NCBI RefSeq assembly: GCF_002002885.1
Contig: NZ_CP019510.1
Span: 6,138,001 to 6,202,000, forward strand
Reading direction: 5' to 3'
Length of the DNA: 64,000 nt
Source of the DNA: Janthinobacterium sp. LM6
GTDB lineage: Bacteria; Pseudomonadota; Gammaproteobacteria; Burkholderiales; Burkholderiaceae_D
Position 1 is the first letter of the stretch. The number at the start of each line of letters is the position of its first letter. The position numbers and the translations under genes are program-made. Positions 33,429 to 42,659 of this stretch are shown piece after piece. The notes beneath the pieces were generated by a model, which was given only the letters and a program-made list of their open reading frames with translations, was not told the DNA's origin and searched no databases.

Positions 33429-35378
33429 TTACTTCAAATATTGTTCGAACCAGCCGACGGTGCGCTTCTGCAAGTCGCGCTGATGCTCGGGCTTGCGGAA
33501 GGAATGGCCTTCGCCGTCGTAGATGAATAGGCTGGACGGTACGCCCATGGCGCGCAAGCCGTGCCAGAATTCCAGCGACTGGGCTGCCGGCGTTTCCACG
33601 TCGCGCTCGCCCACATAGATCAGGGTCGGCGTCTTCGCTGCCTTGATCGATTCGATGGGCGAAGCCTTGCGGTAGACGGCCGGATTGTCATACGCGGAGG
33701 CGCCAAAGAACGGGATCATCCACTGGTTGATGCCGTTCTGGCCATAATAACTGATCCAGTTCGACACGCCGGCGCCGGCCACGGCCGCCTTGAAGCGGTC
33801 GCTGTGCGTGATGCCCCACATGGTCATGAAGCCGCCATACGAATGGCCGATCAGGCCCAGGCGGTCCCCGTCGATGGGCGCCACTTTTTGCGCGGCATCA
33901 ATACCGGCCAGGATGTCGCGCCAGTCGCCGCCGCCGAAGTCGGCCATATTGGCGCGCGTAAAGGCCTGGCCCTGGCCAAAGCTGCCGCGCGGATTGGGCA
34001 GGAAGACGAAATAGCCCTTTTGCGTCAATTCGTGGATCAGCGTGCTCGCCGCGACGTAACGGGGCGAGGCGGCGGCGCCGGGCCCGCCATGCACGTTGAC
34101 GACCATCGGGTAGCGCTTGCCTGCGTCCGCCTTCAACGGCCCCAGCAGCCAGCCTTGCACCTTGTATTGCTCGTTGTTCCAGCCCACGTTCTGCACCGTC
34201 AGTTGCGGCGCAAAGCCGTCGTTGTCGCGCGTAATCTTTTTCAGCTGGCCCACCGGTCCCGCCACCAGGTAGCTGGCGTGCGTGAAATCTTCCTGGGCGG
34301 CAGCGGCGTGACGACCATCGGCGCTGAACGACAGGCGGCCATCGCTGCCGCTGCTGCTGAGCTCACCGAGCAGCACAGGCCGGACCGGGCCGCTTTGCGC
34401 ATCGACGGACACCAGCGCCAGCTGCGAGTCGATCAGGGCCGTTGCCAGCAAGCCGGCGCCGCGCCAGACGACGCCATTGAAGGTGCCGCGATAGTCTGGC
34501 GTGAGATTGCGCGGCGTGCCGCCGGCCAGCGGTACGGTATAGATATCGCCGCCGATGGAGCCGAAATCGCTCATCAGGCCGCCGATGAAGACCACCGTCT
34601 TGCCGTCCGGCGAGACCGATGGCAGGTTCAGCTGCATGGCCGGCGACGCGATCACGCGCAGGGCGCCCGTGGCCGCATCAATATGACTGAGCTTGGCGAC
34701 CCACCAGTTGCTGTCGCCATTGCCTTGCGCGCTGGTGGCGACAAAGCCGCGGCCATCGGGCGTCCAGTTGTATTCATACACGTAGGTGTCGCTTGGCGAC
34801 AGCAGACGCGGCTCGCCGCCGCTGACCGGCACGACGGCGATGCGCTGGGCATCGTCTTCGCTGCCCACTTCGCCCACCTGGCGCGCACCCGCTTCCACGG
34901 CACCGGCCAGCTTGCGCGCGCCCACCGTCGCGAGCAGGGCCAGCTGCTTGCCGTCCGGCGACCAGCGCGCCGTACTGGCCACACCTTTGATGCTCGTCAA
35001 TATCTGGGCTTGCGCCTGTGTCATCATGGCCAGGTACAGTTGCGCCGTGCCCGCCTTGGCGTCGTAGCCGACAAAAGCCAGCTGCCTGCCGTCCGGCGAC
35101 CAGCTGGGCTTGTCGTAGGAACACACGGCGCACGGATCGAATTGCTGCACGATGGCGCCGTTGGCGGCGTCGCGCACGACGATGACCGCGTGCGGACGCT
35201 GCGGCTGTTCGCCCGCCCTGCTCGATTCGATGGTGGCGATGCGCTGGCCATTCGCGGACAGGGCGACAGCACGGTAATCGCGCAAGGCCGGCTCGGTGGC
35301 AGGAGCGGCCTGTGCCAGGGTGCCCAGAAGGCTGCTTGCCAACAAGCCGCAAGCGGCCAAATCAGTTATTTTCATCAT
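33429..35378 (-). CDS. S9 family prolyl oligopeptidase-type peptidase
   Basis: 649 residues with a signal peptide (MMKITDLAACGLLASSLLGTLAQAA). A TolB-like beta-propeller fills about residues 40-390 (repeats such as ARWSPDGKQLALLA and PSVSPDGKTVVFIGG). The C-terminal alpha/beta-hydrolase has nucleophile GLIGHSYGGFMTM and the His in YDGEGHSF; the Asp lies in YVGERDVETP. It cleaves short peptides, probably as a dipeptidyl or acylaminoacyl peptidase in the periplasm. It overlaps the terminator of the next transcription unit upstream. Confidence 0.93.
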   Translation of the reverse strand: MMKITDLAACGLLASSLLGTLAQAAPATEPALRDYRAVALSANGQRIATIESSRAGEQPQRPHAVIVVRDAANGAIVQQFDPCAVCSYDKPSWSPDGRQLAFVGYDAKAGTAQLYLAMMTQAQAQILTSIKGVASTARWSPDGKQLALLATVGARKLAGAVEAGARQVGEVGSEDDAQRIAVVPVSGGEPRLLSPSDTYVYEYNWTPDGRGFVATSAQGNGDSNWWVAKLSHIDAATGALRVIASPAMQLNLPSVSPDGKTVVFIGGLMSDFGSIGGDIYTVPLAGGTPRNLTPDYRGTFNGVVWRGAGLLATALIDSQLALVSVDAQSGPVRPVLLGELSSSGSDGRLSFSADGRHAAAAQEDFTHASYLVAGPVGQLKKITRDNDGFAPQLTVQNVGWNNEQYKVQGWLLGPLKADAGKRYPMVVNVHGGPGAAASPRYVAASTLIHELTQKGYFVFLPNPRGSFGQGQAFTRANMADFGGGDWRDILAGIDAAQKVAPIDGDRLGLIGHSYGGFMTMWGITHSDRFKAAVAGAGVSNWISYYGQNGINQWMIPFFGASAYDNPAVYRKASPIESIKAAKTPTLIYVGERDVETPAAQSLEFWHGLRAMGVPSSLFIYDGEGHSFRKPEHQRDLQKRTVGWFEQYLK

Positions 35379-35393
35379 GTAAATTCCGGTTAG

Positions 35394-35428
35394 AAATAAA
35401 AAAAACCGCCGGCAAGTGCGGCGGTTTC
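35394..35428 (-). terminator. Terminator of the APC permease gene
   Basis: On the minus strand: AAACCGCCGC, loop, GCCGGCGGTTT followed by eight T. It separates the permease from the S9 peptidase gene. Confidence 0.9.
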
Positions 35429-35445
35429 GGATGGAACAGACTGCA

Positions 35446-36924
35446 TTAGCGGGCCTTCTTGCCCAGGTGCGAATGCCGCATGCTGTACAGGAAATAAATG
35501 GCCACCGTCACCGCCATCCAGACACTGAACACGACAAACGTCGTATGCGGCAAATCGCGCATGATGTACAGGCAAGCGAGCACGCTGAGGCCAGGAATCA
35601 CGTACGGCCCGAACGGCACGCTGAAGCCTTCGATGCGGTTCGCGCCCTGTTTGTGGCGCAGCACGGGCACGGCGATCGACACCACCATGAAGGCTGTCAG
35701 GGTGCCGATACTGACCATATCCCACAAGTACGTGGCATCGACGGAACCGGCCACCACGGCCACCACCAGGCAAACGATGATGGTATTGCTGACCGGCACC
35801 AGGGTGCGCGGGTGGATCTTCTGGAACGATTTCGGGATCAGGCCGTCGCGGCTGACGGCAAACAGGATGCGCGTCTGGCCGTAGATCGTCACCAGGGTCA
35901 CGCTGAAGACAGAAATGACGGCGCCGGCCGACAGCACCAGTGCGGGCCAGGTCTTGCCCGTGACGTTTTGCAGGATCACCGCCAGGCCCGCTTCCTGGCC
36001 TTCGAACAATTTCGCCTGTTGCGCGCCGAGGGCCGCCACGGCCACCAGTAAATAAAACACGGTGACGATGAGCAAGGCGCCGAGGATGCCGCGCGGCACA
36101 TTGCGTGTGGGATTTTTTACTTCGTCGCCCGCCGTCGCCACCGTATCGAGGCCGATGAAGGAGAAGAAGACGGTGCCGGCCGCCGCCGTGACGCCCGTCA
36201 TGCCGGCAAAGCCCTTGCTATTGTCGGTATTAAAGAAGGGGAAGAAATTGTCGGCATTGAAGCCGGAAAACGCGATGACGATGAAAAACACGAGGATCGC
36301 CAACTTGATGATGACCATGATGGCGTTCATCAGGGCCGATTCCTTGGCGCCGCGCAGCAGCAGGAAGCCGCACATGCAGATCAAAAAGATGGGCGGCAGG
36401 TTGATGTGGCCGGCATGAAACTCCATGCCATGCGGACCGGAAACGATCATCGGCGTGCGCAGCATCTCGGGAATATGCCAGCCGAAGGCATTTTCCAGGA
36501 AGTTATTCAGGTAGGACGACCAGCCGATGGCCACGGCACTGCCCGCCAAGCCGTACTCGAGCAGCAGACAGGCGGCCATGATGAAGGCCAGGAACTCGCC
36601 CACGGTGGCGTAGGCAAACGAATACGAAGAGCCGGAGGCGGGAATGCGGAACGACAGCTCCGCATAGCACAGGGCCGTCAGGCCGGCCGTGATGGCGGCG
36701 ATCAGGAAAGACAGGACGACCGATGGGCCCGCCTTGGGGACGGCTTCGACCATGGTAAAGAAAATGCCCGTGCCGATGGTGGCGCCGACGCCGATCATGG
36801 TGAGGGAAAACAGGCCGATGGACCGGCTCAAGCCGCTGCTGCTGAGGCCTTCACCATATTCGACCGTGGTATCGATCGGCTTGGTGCGGCAAAGTTTCTG
36901 GACCAGGGTTTGGCTCACTAGCAT
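35446..36924 (-). CDS. APC-family amino acid permease (cationic type)
   Basis: 492 residues, about twelve to fourteen membrane segments. The first helix motif IGVGATIGTGIFFTM is the unwound substrate-binding glycine run of the APC superfamily. The N-terminal KPIDTTVEYGEGLSSSGLSRSIGLFSLT is typical of the YfnA/CAT group that carries basic or branched amino acids. The start is uncertain: AAAGGA directly abuts ATG 36924, whereas GTG 36918 has the site at ideal distance, giving 490 residues. Downstream of a second permease and RidA on the same strand. Confidence 0.9.
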   Translation of the reverse strand: MLVSQTLVQKLCRTKPIDTTVEYGEGLSSSGLSRSIGLFSLTMIGVGATIGTGIFFTMVEAVPKAGPSVVLSFLIAAITAGLTALCYAELSFRIPASGSSYSFAYATVGEFLAFIMAACLLLEYGLAGSAVAIGWSSYLNNFLENAFGWHIPEMLRTPMIVSGPHGMEFHAGHINLPPIFLICMCGFLLLRGAKESALMNAIMVIIKLAILVFFIVIAFSGFNADNFFPFFNTDNSKGFAGMTGVTAAAGTVFFSFIGLDTVATAGDEVKNPTRNVPRGILGALLIVTVFYLLVAVAALGAQQAKLFEGQEAGLAVILQNVTGKTWPALVLSAGAVISVFSVTLVTIYGQTRILFAVSRDGLIPKSFQKIHPRTLVPVSNTIIVCLVVAVVAGSVDATYLWDMVSIGTLTAFMVVSIAVPVLRHKQGANRIEGFSVPFGPYVIPGLSVLACLYIMRDLPHTTFVVFSVWMAVTVAIYFLYSMRHSHLGKKAR

Positions 36925-37024
36925 TCCTTTATGAGGCACACGTATTTTCGCATGACGGGTAAAAACAAATAGCGCTCCGGCCTTGAGTAACCCCCAATAA
37001 ATTCTTGTGTTTTCTAGCTTCCAT

Positions 37025-37103
37025 AAGTGGCACGCTGCTGCGTTACCCATCGCTAGCAGTGCTCGCACTGCGTCGCGCCGGGCGCCTTGCATCACATCCA
37101 CTT
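37025..37103. repeat. Palindromic element, family 2-like (copy F)
   Basis: AAGTGG and CCACTT at the ends, and a perfect centre GCAGTGC-TC-GCACTGC (37056-37071). Inside it shares the CTGCGTTnC...TCGC and GGCGCC-type blocks with the element at 25064-25153. Unlike that one it is not at a stop codon; it lies upstream of the first permease. Confidence 0.5.
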
Positions 37104-37307
37104 CTGTTTGCTATAAATTCACAATAATTTCCTGGCGATTACTTACCTGGCAAAAAACCGGAAAGGTCGCGTCCATTTTCAAAACTAAGCGATTATAGGG
37201 CTTTCATCGGTTCAGCTAAACAGAACTTTGATGCAAGGAAACAACGCCAGGCGTACGCTGGCAAAGCCGCAGGAGTGCAGGCGAAGAAGAAATTGTTTCT
37301 ATGAAAG

Positions 37308-37344
37308 AAAAAGCGCGCCGCTGCAGGGGCAGGGGCGCGCTTTT
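37308..37344 (-). terminator. Terminator of the ProY-like permease gene
   Basis: AAAAGCGCGCC, loop, GGGCGCGCTTTT with A- and T-runs on the two sides; on the minus strand it follows the permease stop by about 22 bases. Confidence 0.88.
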
Positions 37345-37366
37345 GATTCAGCTCAACTACGCTGGT

Positions 37367-38797
37367 TTACTTCTTGACGTGCGGCGCATCGGCCGCAGGC
37401 CAGCCCGCTTCGTAGCCTTGCGGCACGTCGTCGCGGCGGTCTTTCGGCGCCAGGCCCAGCGCGTAGTACAGTACCGTCAGCAGGATCAGCCAGGCCGGTC
37501 CCACCATCAGGGCGATGCGCGTATCGGGGAAATACGCCATCAGGCCGATTACCAGCGCCAGGAAAGCCAGCGAAATCCAGGAACCGTAGGGCGCGAACGG
37601 CATGCGGAAGGCCAGGTTCTTGATTTCCAGCGGCGTCAAGGTCTTGCGGAACTGGATCTGCGTGACGAGGATCACGCCCCAGGTCCAGACGGCGCCGAAG
37701 GTGGAAATCGAGGTAACCCAGATAAACACTTTTTCCGGCACCAGGTAGTTCAGCAACACGCCCAGCAGCAGGGCAAACACGGACACCAGGATGGCGCGGC
37801 GCGGCACGCCGCTGGTCGTGGTTTCCGCAAACGCCTTCGGCGCCTGACCTTGCAGCGCCAGGTTGTACAGCATGCGGCCCGTGCTGAAGATGCCGCCATT
37901 GCACGACGACAAGGCCGCCGTCAGCACGACGAAGTTGATGATGCCGGCTGCCGTCTTGATGCCCAGGCGTTCGAACGTCATGACGAACGGGCTGCCGGTG
38001 GTGCCGATTTCATTCCATGGGTAGATCGACAGGATGACGAACAATGCGCCGACATAGAAAATCAGGATGCGCCAGAACACGGAATTGATGGCGTCGGGAA
38101 TCGATTTCTTCGGGTTCGCCGCTTCGCCGGCCGTCAGGCCGATCATTTCCACGCCCAGGTAGGCAAACATCACCATCTGCAGCGACATCAGCACGCCCTG
38201 CGCGCCGTTCGGGAAGAAGCCGCCATGCGTCCACAGATTCGAGATGCCGACGGCCACGCCGCCGTTACCCAAACCGAAGATGATCATGCCCGTGCCGCCG
38301 ACGATCATCAGGATGATGGTGACCACCTTGATCAGGGCAAACCAGAATTCGAATTCGCCGTAGGCTTTCACGGCCAGCAGGTTGATGGCGCCCATGGAGC
38401 CGAGGGCCGCCAGGGCCCAGATCCAGCGCGGCACGTCGGGGAACCAGATGCCCATGTAGATGGCGACGGCGGTAATTTCCGCCACGCAGGTGACCAGCCA
38501 CAGGAACCAGTAGTTCCAGCCCGTCAGATAGCCTTGCAGGGGTCCCAGGTAATCCTGGGCATAGCGGCTGAAGGAGCCGGCCACAGGGTTGTGCACGGCC
38601 ATTTCGCCCAGCGCGCGCATGATCATGAAGATGACCGCGCCACCGATGATGTAGGACAGCATGATGCCGGGACCGGCCATCTTGATGGCATTGCCGGAAC
38701 CCAAAAACAGGCCCACGCCAATCGCGGCGCCCAGCGCCATCAGGCGAATCTGCCGCTCGCCCAGGCCGCGGTGCAAGCCTTGTTCAGTCGTTTTCAT
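37367..38797 (-). CDS. APC-family amino acid permease (AAT/ProY type)
   Basis: 476 residues, twelve membrane segments. The start reads MKTTEQGLHRGLGERQIRLMALGAAIGVGLFLGSGNAI, the hallmark of the AAT family (ProY, AroP, GabP, LysP). The loop GEMAVHNPVAGSFSRYAQDYLGP and VEMIGLTAGEAANPKKSIPDAIN are also typical. ProY-like proline permease is the closest match by eye, but the substrate cannot be fixed. GGAGA precedes the ATG at 38797. RidA is 130 bases upstream on the same strand and could be in the same unit. Confidence 0.9.
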   Translation of the reverse strand: MKTTEQGLHRGLGERQIRLMALGAAIGVGLFLGSGNAIKMAGPGIMLSYIIGGAVIFMIMRALGEMAVHNPVAGSFSRYAQDYLGPLQGYLTGWNYWFLWLVTCVAEITAVAIYMGIWFPDVPRWIWALAALGSMGAINLLAVKAYGEFEFWFALIKVVTIILMIVGGTGMIIFGLGNGGVAVGISNLWTHGGFFPNGAQGVLMSLQMVMFAYLGVEMIGLTAGEAANPKKSIPDAINSVFWRILIFYVGALFVILSIYPWNEIGTTGSPFVMTFERLGIKTAAGIINFVVLTAALSSCNGGIFSTGRMLYNLALQGQAPKAFAETTTSGVPRRAILVSVFALLLGVLLNYLVPEKVFIWVTSISTFGAVWTWGVILVTQIQFRKTLTPLEIKNLAFRMPFAPYGSWISLAFLALVIGLMAYFPDTRIALMVGPAWLILLTVLYYALGLAPKDRRDDVPQGYEAGWPAADAPHVKK

Positions 38798-38927
38798 TAC
38801 GTGTCTCCGTTTTTTTCTTGAATACACCGATCCCTCCACCCCAATGGCGGTTCCGCTCTTGCTGGAAAGGAAGAAAAGGCGAGCCGGCGGCTGAGCGCCG
38901 GCATGCTCATGTGGTCAGGCTACTGCG

Positions 38928-39386
38928 TCAGGCCAGTTCGGCGATCAGCTCGATCTCGACGCAAGCGCCCAGCGGGATTTGCGCCACGCCGAAGGCGGAG
39001 CGGGCGTGCTTGCCGCTGTCGCCGAAGACTTCGACGAACAGTTCCGAGGCGCCATTGGTCACCAGGTGCTGTTCCGTGAATTCGGAGGTGGAATTGACCA
39101 GGCTCATGACCTTGACGATGCGCTTGACCTTGTTCAAGTCGCCGCCGCAGGCGTCTTGCAGGGTGGCGATCAGTTCGATGGCGATGCCGCGTGCAGCGAT
39201 CTTGCCTTCTTCCGTGGTGACATCCTTGCCCAGTTGACCCACCCAGACCTTGCCATCCTTCTTGGCCAGGTGGCCGGACAGGAAGACGGTGTTGCCCGTG
39301 CGGGCATGCATCACGTAGGCGGCAGCTGGGGCGGCAACGACTGGCAATTCGATGTTGAGGGCTTTGAGTTTTTCGTAAAACGACAT
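38928..39386 (-). CDS. RidA family (YjgF/YER057c/UK114) protein
   Basis: 152 residues. RidA enzymes hydrolyse reactive enamine/imine intermediates made by PLP enzymes such as threonine dehydratase. This one is of the longer kind: AAAYVMHARTGNTVFLSGHLAKKDGKVWVGQLG and IELIATLQDACGGDLNKVKRIVKVMSLVNS are conserved, and the end has RSAFGVAQIPLGACVEIELIAEL with the substrate-binding Arg. Start at ATG 39386. It is next to the ProY-like permease, a setting that suits amino-acid catabolism. Confidence 0.92.
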   Translation of the reverse strand: MSFYEKLKALNIELPVVAAPAAAYVMHARTGNTVFLSGHLAKKDGKVWVGQLGKDVTTEEGKIAARGIAIELIATLQDACGGDLNKVKRIVKVMSLVNSTSEFTEQHLVTNGASELFVEVFGDSGKHARSAFGVAQIPLGACVEIELIAELA

Positions 39387-39491
39387 GCTATTTCTCCAAG
39401 AAAACAATATAAGCGAAACCAAAATTCATGCACGGCAGGGCACGGAGGATGACGCCCTGGCAGCGCGGTAGTGACCGACAACAGTGCCAGA

Positions 39492-39528
39492 TTAAACGTC
39501 ATCATATTGGTGAACCAGCAGTTTTAGT
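39492..39528 (-). promoter_or_regulatory. Motif shared with the pntAA upstream region
   Basis: On the minus strand ACTAAAACTGCTGGTTCAC followed by ACGTTTAA, matching the pntAA upstream blocks at 3541-3570, with seven more bases between the two blocks here. Part of it forms a GTGAAC...GTTCAC dyad (39510-39515, 39527-39532). It lies 106-142 bases upstream of ridA. Confidence 0.45.
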
Positions 39529-39640
39529 TCACAAATAGGCCCGGTTATTCAGTGGATTATACCGACAATCAAACAAAATTCAGCATCGGTTCATGAAGCA
39601 TGCTCTACAGGCATCGAGCGTGACTTTTTTCATTAAATTA

Positions 39641-41224
39641 TCACTTATGCAATGTCAAGCCCTCCGGGTCAAGGTTTATCGCCTGCAAAAATGCCTGATC
39701 GTGCGAAACCACAAGTAACGCCCCCGGATATTGCAGCAGCATCTGCTCCAGCGCCTGCAGGCTGGCCAGGTCCAGATGATTGTCGGGTTCATCTAACAGC
39801 AGCAATTGCGGCGGCGTCTGCGCATACAGTTCGGCCGCCAGCGCCACCTTCATGCGCTCGCCCCCGCTCAGCAAACGGCTGGGCATGGTGGCGCGCGCGC
39901 CGGCAATGCCCAGCAGCGCCAGCCGCGTGCGCAGCTCGCCTTCCGGCACAATGCTGTTGCGTTCCTGCAAGCGTTGCACGGCGCTCCACTCGCCGTCTTG
40001 CAGCCCAGCATGCTGGTCCAGCCACGCCACCTGCGCGTGGCAGCGCAGCGCGCCGCTGGCGGGCGCCAGCTGTCCGGCGATCACGCGCAGCAGGGTCGAC
40101 TTGCCGCTGCCATTGTCTCCCGTCACGGCCAGGCGGCGCGGGCCACTCAGTACCAGGTTGATGGCGTGCGCCTGGCCATGCGGCAAGACTAATTCGCGCA
40201 GCTCCAGGATCAGTTTCCCGTTCGGCACGCCACTCTCGGGCGCCAGCAGCAGCCGTTCGGCCTCGGGCGCGCAGCGGGCGCTGGCGTCCATCACCCTTTG
40301 CTGGCGCGCCTGCTGCGCCTCTTGCGCGCGCACGCGCAGCTTGCCCTGGCTATCCTGGCTTTTCTCCTTTTTTGCATCAAGCAGCAGCTTGCTTTGGTTG
40401 CCTTCGCGGCCCTCGCGCTCGCCACGTCCGACACGGCGCTGCTGGCGCTCGGCCTGCTGCTGCGCTTCGCGCTGTTCGCGCCTGGCGCCGGCCTTTTCTG
40501 CCTGCAGGGCGACGGCGTAGCCGGCCTGCTCCAGCGCGCGCTGCTGTGCATACAGCGCGTAATTGCCGCCATAACTGCGCAAGCCCTGCGGCGACAACTC
40601 GACAATTTCATCGACGTGCTGCAGCAAGCCGCGGTCATGACTGATCAGCAGCAAGCCGCCGGGCCAGCGCGCCATCTGCGCCACCAGGCGGGCACGTTGA
40701 TGGGCATCAAGATGGTTGCTCGGTTCATCGAGCACCAGCCAGTCCGCCTGCGACAGCCAGGCGCCTTGCAGGGCGATGCGCTGGCGCTCGCCACCGCTCA
40801 GGCCAGCCGTCGGCGTGTCGGCGTCGACATGGCGCAAATCGAGGGCGTCGAGCGCCTGGCGCAAGCGCGCGTGGGCATCCCAGCGGTCTCCCACCAGAGC
40901 GTAGTCGGCCTCGTCGATGCTGCCTTCGGCGATGCGCGCCAGCGCCGCCAGCAAGCTGGCCACGCCAGCGAGGGCCGCCACGGTGGGATAGCGCTGCGGA
41001 TCGAGTTCCTGCGCCACGTAATGCACGGCGCCGTCACAGCGCACGGCGCCAGAAGACGGCTGCGCCCGGCACGCCAGCAGGCGCGCCAGCACGCTCTTGC
41101 CCACGCCGTTATCGCCGACGAGGCCGATACGTTGCGGAGCAAAGGAAAATTGCAAATCGGAAAACAGGGCACGGCCATCGGGCAGCACAAAGGAAAGACG
41201 GTCGAGTTGTAGTAATGCGGGCAT
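39641..41224 (-). CDS. ABC-F family ATPase
   Basis: 527 residues with two ABC ATPase cassettes and no membrane domain. First: GDNGVGKSVLARLLA, signature TAGLSGGERQRIAL, Walker B WLVLDEPSNHLD. Second: GDNGSGKSTLLRVI, signature LLSGGERMKVAL, LLLLDEPDNHLDL. A charged linker rich in Gln, Arg and Lys lies between them (about 240-310). ABC-F proteins bind ribosomes and relieve stalls or antibiotic block. This shape resembles the YheS/Uup-related, shorter members. ATG 41224 has GGAG at good distance; the upstream frame is not protein-like. Confidence 0.92.
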   Translation of the reverse strand: MPALLQLDRLSFVLPDGRALFSDLQFSFAPQRIGLVGDNGVGKSVLARLLACRAQPSSGAVRCDGAVHYVAQELDPQRYPTVAALAGVASLLAALARIAEGSIDEADYALVGDRWDAHARLRQALDALDLRHVDADTPTAGLSGGERQRIALQGAWLSQADWLVLDEPSNHLDAHQRARLVAQMARWPGGLLLISHDRGLLQHVDEIVELSPQGLRSYGGNYALYAQQRALEQAGYAVALQAEKAGARREQREAQQQAERQQRRVGRGEREGREGNQSKLLLDAKKEKSQDSQGKLRVRAQEAQQARQQRVMDASARCAPEAERLLLAPESGVPNGKLILELRELVLPHGQAHAINLVLSGPRRLAVTGDNGSGKSTLLRVIAGQLAPASGALRCHAQVAWLDQHAGLQDGEWSAVQRLQERNSIVPEGELRTRLALLGIAGARATMPSRLLSGGERMKVALAAELYAQTPPQLLLLDEPDNHLDLASLQALEQMLLQYPGALLVVSHDQAFLQAINLDPEGLTLHK

Positions 41225-41385
41225 GGATACTCCTTGTACGTGCAGACAGGGCTGGCGAACCCGCGCGGCGCAAAGGCACTGTGGCGGGAAGGGCGAGGCC
41301 GTGCACAGCACGGCAGTATCAATGGCGCATGTCGAAGCGTCCTGGAGAAATGGGGAAGAAGCGTCAGTGTAGCAGACGAGACACG

Positions 41386-42498
41386 TTAGCGCTGGCCCAG
41401 GGTCGTGTCGCCGAACAGGTGCTTGAATTCGCGCGGCTGCGAGCGCCAGTACTGCGGTGGCGCCGACACCTGCGCGCCCAGCAGGGCCGCCGCATGCCAG
41501 GGCCAGCGCGGGTCGAACAGGATGGCGCGCGCCAGCGCCACCATGTCGGACTGGCCGTTGGCGATGATGTCTTCCGCCTGCTGCGCTTCCGTGATCAAGC
41601 CCACGCTGATGGTGGGCAAGCCGCTGTCGCGCTTGATGCGCTCGGCAAACGCCACCTGGTAGCTGGGACTCACGGGAATTTGCTGCTGCGGCGAAATGCC
41701 GCCGCTGGAGACGTGGATGAAGTCGGCGCCCAGTTGCTTGAGTTCCTGCGCGAAGCGCACGCTTTGCTCGATTTCCCAACCGCCCTCGACCCAGTCGGTG
41801 GCGGAAAGGCGCACGCCCACGGCCACGCTGTCGGGCACGGCGGCGCGCACGGCTTCATACACTTCCAGCGGAAAGCGCATGCGGTTTTCCAGGCTGCCGC
41901 CATACGCATCGGTGCGGTGGTTGGAGAGGGGCGAGAGGAACTGGTGCAGCAGATAACCGTGCGCCGCATGCAGTTCGATGCCTTCAATGCCGAGCGCATG
42001 CACGCGCTGGGCGGCCGCGACAAACGCGCCCTTGATCTGCAACAAACCCATCTCGTCGAGGGCGATCGGCACGGTTTCTCCGGGAGAGTGGGCGATGGCG
42101 GACGGCGCCACCGTTTGCCAGCCGCCCTCGGCCAGGTGCACGCAGGCGCCGCCCTGCCAGGGCGCGCGGCTCGACGCCTTGCGTCCCGCGTGGCCCAGTT
42201 GCACCACCAGCGGAATCGGCGCGTGGCGGCGGATCGCCTGCACCACGTTGGCCAGCGCCGCCTGGTTCGCGTCCGACCACAGGCCCAGGTCTTCGGCTGA
42301 GATGCGTCCCTCGGGCGAGACGGCCGTCGCTTCCGTCATCAGCAAGCCCGCCCCGGACAAGGCCAGGTGGCCCAGGTGGATCATGTGCCAGTCGGTGGCG
42401 TTGCCGTTGTCGGCCGAGTACTGGCACATGGGCGCGATGGCGATACGGTTGGCCACGAGCAGCGGCCCCAGTGCATATGGCGTGAATAACTGGCTCAT
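41386..42498 (-). CDS. NADH:flavin oxidoreductase, old yellow enzyme, YqjM type
   Basis: 370 residues, an FMN barrel. N-terminal APMCQYSADNGNATDWHMIHLGHLALSGAGLLMTEATAV has the Cys found in YqjM/XenA-type enzymes. Active site: HAAHGYLLHQFLSPLSNHRTDAYGGSLENRMRF, with the two histidines; phosphate site PTISVGLITEAQQAEDIIANGQSDMVALARAILFDPRWPWHAA. Reduces activated C=C bonds of enones, nitro esters or other electrophiles with NAD(P)H. CTCCGGAG-type ribosome-binding site precedes it. It stands alone, divergent from the glycine-zipper gene. Confidence 0.95.
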   Translation of the reverse strand: MSQLFTPYALGPLLVANRIAIAPMCQYSADNGNATDWHMIHLGHLALSGAGLLMTEATAVSPEGRISAEDLGLWSDANQAALANVVQAIRRHAPIPLVVQLGHAGRKASSRAPWQGGACVHLAEGGWQTVAPSAIAHSPGETVPIALDEMGLLQIKGAFVAAAQRVHALGIEGIELHAAHGYLLHQFLSPLSNHRTDAYGGSLENRMRFPLEVYEAVRAAVPDSVAVGVRLSATDWVEGGWEIEQSVRFAQELKQLGADFIHVSSGGISPQQQIPVSPSYQVAFAERIKRDSGLPTISVGLITEAQQAEDIIANGQSDMVALARAILFDPRWPWHAAALLGAQVSAPPQYWRSQPREFKHLFGDTTLGQR

Positions 42499-42659
42499 GG
42501 CGGACTCCGGAAAGGGGAATGCACCGATTCTACTGCGCTTTGGCGATCTGAGCCTTACACCTGCTTACGTTTGATACAGCGCACCGTCTAGCCTTGCGGC
42601 GAGGAGACCGTTAATCTGGACACATCAATAACACCCGCAGTGCCACACCAGGAGAACAC

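Larger units (their letters stand above)
36925..37366. other. Intergenic region between the two permeases, no gene
   Basis: 442 bases holding, from right to left, the terminator of the second permease (37308-37344), a small palindrome GCCAGGCGTACGCTGGC (about 37247-37263) and a larger one at 37025-37103. No protein gene supported. Confidence 0.6.

Noticed and set aside
34081..35378. Beta-propeller repeats of the S9 peptidase as tandem DNA repeats
   Set aside because: The repetition is at the protein level only (SPDG motifs) and is usual for the family.
37007..37198. 63-codon plus-strand frame in the permease gap
   Set aside because: It runs through the palindromic element at 37025-37103 and lacks a start site.
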